Below, piece by piece: positions 31,518 through 33,342 of a DNA stretch of 33,342 bases. Position 1 is the stretch's first letter. Each line of letters opens with the position of its first letter. The translations under genes were made by a program, and so were the position numbers. The notes beneath the pieces are model-generated. The model saw only the letters and a program-made list of their open reading frames with translations, did not search any database and had not been told where the DNA came from. Origin of the DNA: Gammaproteobacteria bacterium (GTDB lineage Bacteria; Pseudomonadota; Gammaproteobacteria; Steroidobacterales; Steroidobacteraceae); assembly GCA_030038755.1 (NCBI GenBank), contig JASHSK010000259.1:1-33342 (forward strand), written 5' to 3'.

Positions 31518-33121
31518 GCCGTCCGCCGGGGCTGACCGCGCTGCGCGTTGCTGCGGCGGTGCTGGTGGCGCTGGTGCTGGGACGGGCGGCCTACCTGAGG
31601 CGGCACCCGGCCGCACGGCCGGCACCAGGCGCGCGTGCCGCGGGCACGACGCGCCCGGGCCGGGCCGCCCTGAGCGATCAGCTGCGCCGCGGACAGCTGA
31701 CGCTGCAGCCGTGCGTGATCGGCTCCCGGGTCGCCGACGGGCTGGCGAGCGTCGCGGCGTATTGCACGAGCTTCCCGGTGCCCGAGGACTGGGGGGCCGT
31801 GGGTGGAAGGAAGATCGATCTGCGGGTGGCGCTGGTACGCGCCGAGGCACAGTCGCCGGATCCGGATCTGGTCACCTTTCTCGACGGTGGGCCGGGCGGT
31901 GCGGCGACCGAAGACTATCCGGAGATCGCCGCGGCGCTCGAGCCGCTGCGCTCGCGGCATGACATCCTGCTGGTCGATCAGCGCGGCACCGGCGGCTCAA
32001 ATCCATTGGACTGTCCGCAGCTGCAGCAGCTCGCCGGGCCGAGCCCAGCGCAGCGCGCCTCGGCGCAGCTCGCCGATGCCGATCAACCACAGCTGATCGC
32101 GCAGCAGCTGCGCACCTGCCTCGCGCAGCTGTCGGCGCGCGCGGCACCGCAGTTCTATACGACCACCGAGGCGGTGCGCGATCTGGAAGCGGTGCGCGTC
32201 GCGCTGGGCGCACCCATGCTGGACGTCATCGGCATCTCCTACGGCACGCGTGTCGCGCAGCAGTACGCGCGCCGCTATCCGACCGCGGTACGCAGCGTGG
32301 TGCTCGACAGCCCGGTGCCCAACCGCCTGGCTCTCGGCAGCGAGCACGCCCGCAACCTCGAGCGCGCGCTGCGCGCACAGTTTGCGGCCTGCCAGGCCGA
32401 CGCCGATTGCCGCTCGCGCTTCGGGGATCCCTACGCGACGCTCTACCAGCTGCGCGACCGTCTGCGCGCGCATCCGCAGCCGGTCGAGCTGCGCGACCCG
32501 GAGACCTACGCGCCGCTGCAGACGATGCTCACGGCCGAGGATCTGGCTACCGTGGTGCGTTTCTATGCCTACAACCCGCTGACCGCGGCGTTGCTGCCGC
32601 TGGTGCTGCACGAGGCGCAGCAGGGCAACTACGCGCCGCTGCTCGGGCAGAAGACGCTGCTGTCGAGCGATCTGGGCGACCAGATCACCAGCGGCGAGGA
32701 GCTGTCGGTGATCTGCGCGGAAGACGTGGACCTGCTTGCGCCGCGCCCCGCCGATGCGGACACGCTGCTCGGCAATGATGTGATCACGCGGGCGCAGGAG
32801 GGTTGCCGTATCTGGCCGCGCGGGACGCGACCGGCGGATTTTCACGCGCCGTGGGTATCGGCACTGCCGGTGCTGGTGCTCGATGGGCAGTTCGATCCGG
32901 TCACCCCTCCCGCCTACGGGCAGGAGATCGTGCGCACTCTGAGCCATGCGCGCTCGCTGCTCGTGCCCGGGCAGGGACACGGCGTGATCGGCGTGGGCTG
33001 CGTGCCGCGGCTGGTGCAACGTTTCGTCGAGACGCTCGATCCGGCGGGGCTGAACGCCGATTGTCTCAGGCAGGTAAAGCCGACGCCTGCGTTCCTGGAT
33101 TACAACGGGGCGGGGCCGTGA
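31514..33121 (+). CDS. TAP-like alpha/beta hydrolase (peptidase S33 type)
   Basis: A 535-residue exported or anchored hydrolase with an N-terminal hydrophobic segment (VAAAVLVALVLGRAAYL). The oxyanion region is FLDGGPGGA. The nucleophile is Ser242 in IGISYGTR; Asp461 (GQFDPVTPP) and His489 (GQGHGV) complete the triad. Cysteine pairs suggest periplasmic folding. The TAP-like C-terminal region fits tripeptidyl aminopeptidase homologues. GTG starts by overlapping the DUF4956 stop, and its own stop overlaps the ABC gene (GTGA). The physiological substrate is unknown; the neighbourhood suggests coupling to an ABC exporter. Confidence 0.85.
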   Translation: MSRPPGLTALRVAAAVLVALVLGRAAYLRRHPAARPAPGARAAGTTRPGRAALSDQLRRGQLTLQPCVIGSRVADGLASVAAYCTSFPVPEDWGAVGGRKIDLRVALVRAEAQSPDPDLVTFLDGGPGGAATEDYPEIAAALEPLRSRHDILLVDQRGTGGSNPLDCPQLQQLAGPSPAQRASAQLADADQPQLIAQQLRTCLAQLSARAAPQFYTTTEAVRDLEAVRVALGAPMLDVIGISYGTRVAQQYARRYPTAVRSVVLDSPVPNRLALGSEHARNLERALRAQFAACQADADCRSRFGDPYATLYQLRDRLRAHPQPVELRDPETYAPLQTMLTAEDLATVVRFYAYNPLTAALLPLVLHEAQQGNYAPLLGQKTLLSSDLGDQITSGEELSVICAEDVDLLAPRPADADTLLGNDVITRAQEGCRIWPRGTRPADFHAPWVSALPVLVLDGQFDPVTPPAYGQEIVRTLSHARSLLVPGQGHGVIGVGCVPRLVQRFVETLDPAGLNADCLRQVKPTPAFLDYNGAGP

Positions 33122-33342
33122 TCGGCGTGCAGGATCTGCACAAGGCCTTCGGCACCAAGCGCGCCGTCGAGGGCGTGTCCTTTCAGGCACGCGACGGCGA
33201 GATCACCGGATTGCTCGGCGCCAACGGCGCCGGCAAGACCACGACGCTGCGCATGCTCTATACGCTGATGCGGCCCGACAGCGGCCGCATCTTCGTGGAC
33301 GGGCTGGATGCCCAGCGCGAGCCGCTGGCCGTGCGCCGGCGG
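33118..33342 (+). CDS. ABC transporter ATPase, NatA-like (3' end outside window)
   Basis: Only the first 75 residues are present. They run from a GTG overlapping the hydrolase stop: IGVQDLHKAFGTKRAVEGVS, then Walker A LGANGAGKTTTLRML, then SGRIFVDGLDA. This is the CcmA/NatA-type ABC-2 exporter ATPase start. A permease gene would be expected just beyond the window. Confidence 0.85.
   Translation, partial: MIGVQDLHKAFGTKRAVEGVSFQARDGEITGLLGANGAGKTTTLRMLYTLMRPDSGRIFVDGLDAQREPLAVRRR

Noticed and set aside
28548-31850. 1100-codon minus-strand open frame
   Set aside because: Only its last 376 codons form the LysR gene. The rest is antisense to the VTC, DUF4956 and hydrolase genes and has low-complexity Arg/His/Gln-rich translation.

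Overview
The window is a GC-rich, densely packed bacterial chromosome segment with housekeeping genes of gammaproteobacterial type. The evidence is a pilY1-pilE type IV pilus end, aroK-aroB, a tesA | ybbA-ybbP divergon arranged as in Escherichia coli, FadD, and a MocR regulator. A lineage near Nevskiales/Steroidobacterales/Xanthomonadales is my inference. No rRNA, tRNA, CRISPR array, prophage or intact transposase gene was seen. About 28 protein genes are supported, and the first (pilY1) and last (ABC ATPase) are cut by the window edges.

Layout. 1-4231: the 3' part of a pilY1 carrying Cys-rich repeats and an L-type-lectin-like domain, then a pilE-like pilin. 4345-8187: aroK, aroB, dGTPase and pyrF, with start/stop overlaps. 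8180-10957: two glycosyltransferases facing a SAM methyltransferase, a probable surface-glycan insert. 11083-13452 (minus): MOSC protein and APC permease. 13751-17667 (minus): tesA-fadD-mocR. 17654-20855 (plus): ybbA-ybbP, with start codons overlapping tesA. 20915-21891: a long palindrome, then a small-gene mini-island flanked by a 15-bp direct repeat. 21918-23600 (minus): a membrane anti-sigma-like protein with a very long Ala/Pro-rich N-terminus. 23844-27400 (plus): acyl-CoA dehydrogenase, a small membrane protein and an outer-membrane beta-barrel. 27538-29678 (minus): LysR and a zinc alcohol dehydrogenase. 29745-33342 (plus): VTC-domain protein, DUF4956 membrane protein, TAP-like hydrolase and NatA-like ABC ATPase in one overlapping run.

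The most unusual signals are not ordinary genes. (1) Two long inverted repeats, 4932-5003 (32-bp perfect arms) and 20915-20976 (27-bp arms, one mismatch), lie 16 kb apart. They share an 8-nt apical loop of form GTGSCCAT, a GGGGACC/GGTCCCC core and an AGATA/TATCT element, so they look like members of one palindromic repeat family; one lies at the start of aroB. (2) A less GC-rich mini-island (about 21050-21876) lies between two copies of a 15-bp repeat and holds a 36-residue one-helix peptide translationally overlapped with a small basic protein. (3) The pilus-tip adhesin combines Cys-pair repeats, a lectin domain and the PilY1 propeller. (4) Ala/Pro/Val-rich tandem expansions recur in unrelated proteins across the window.
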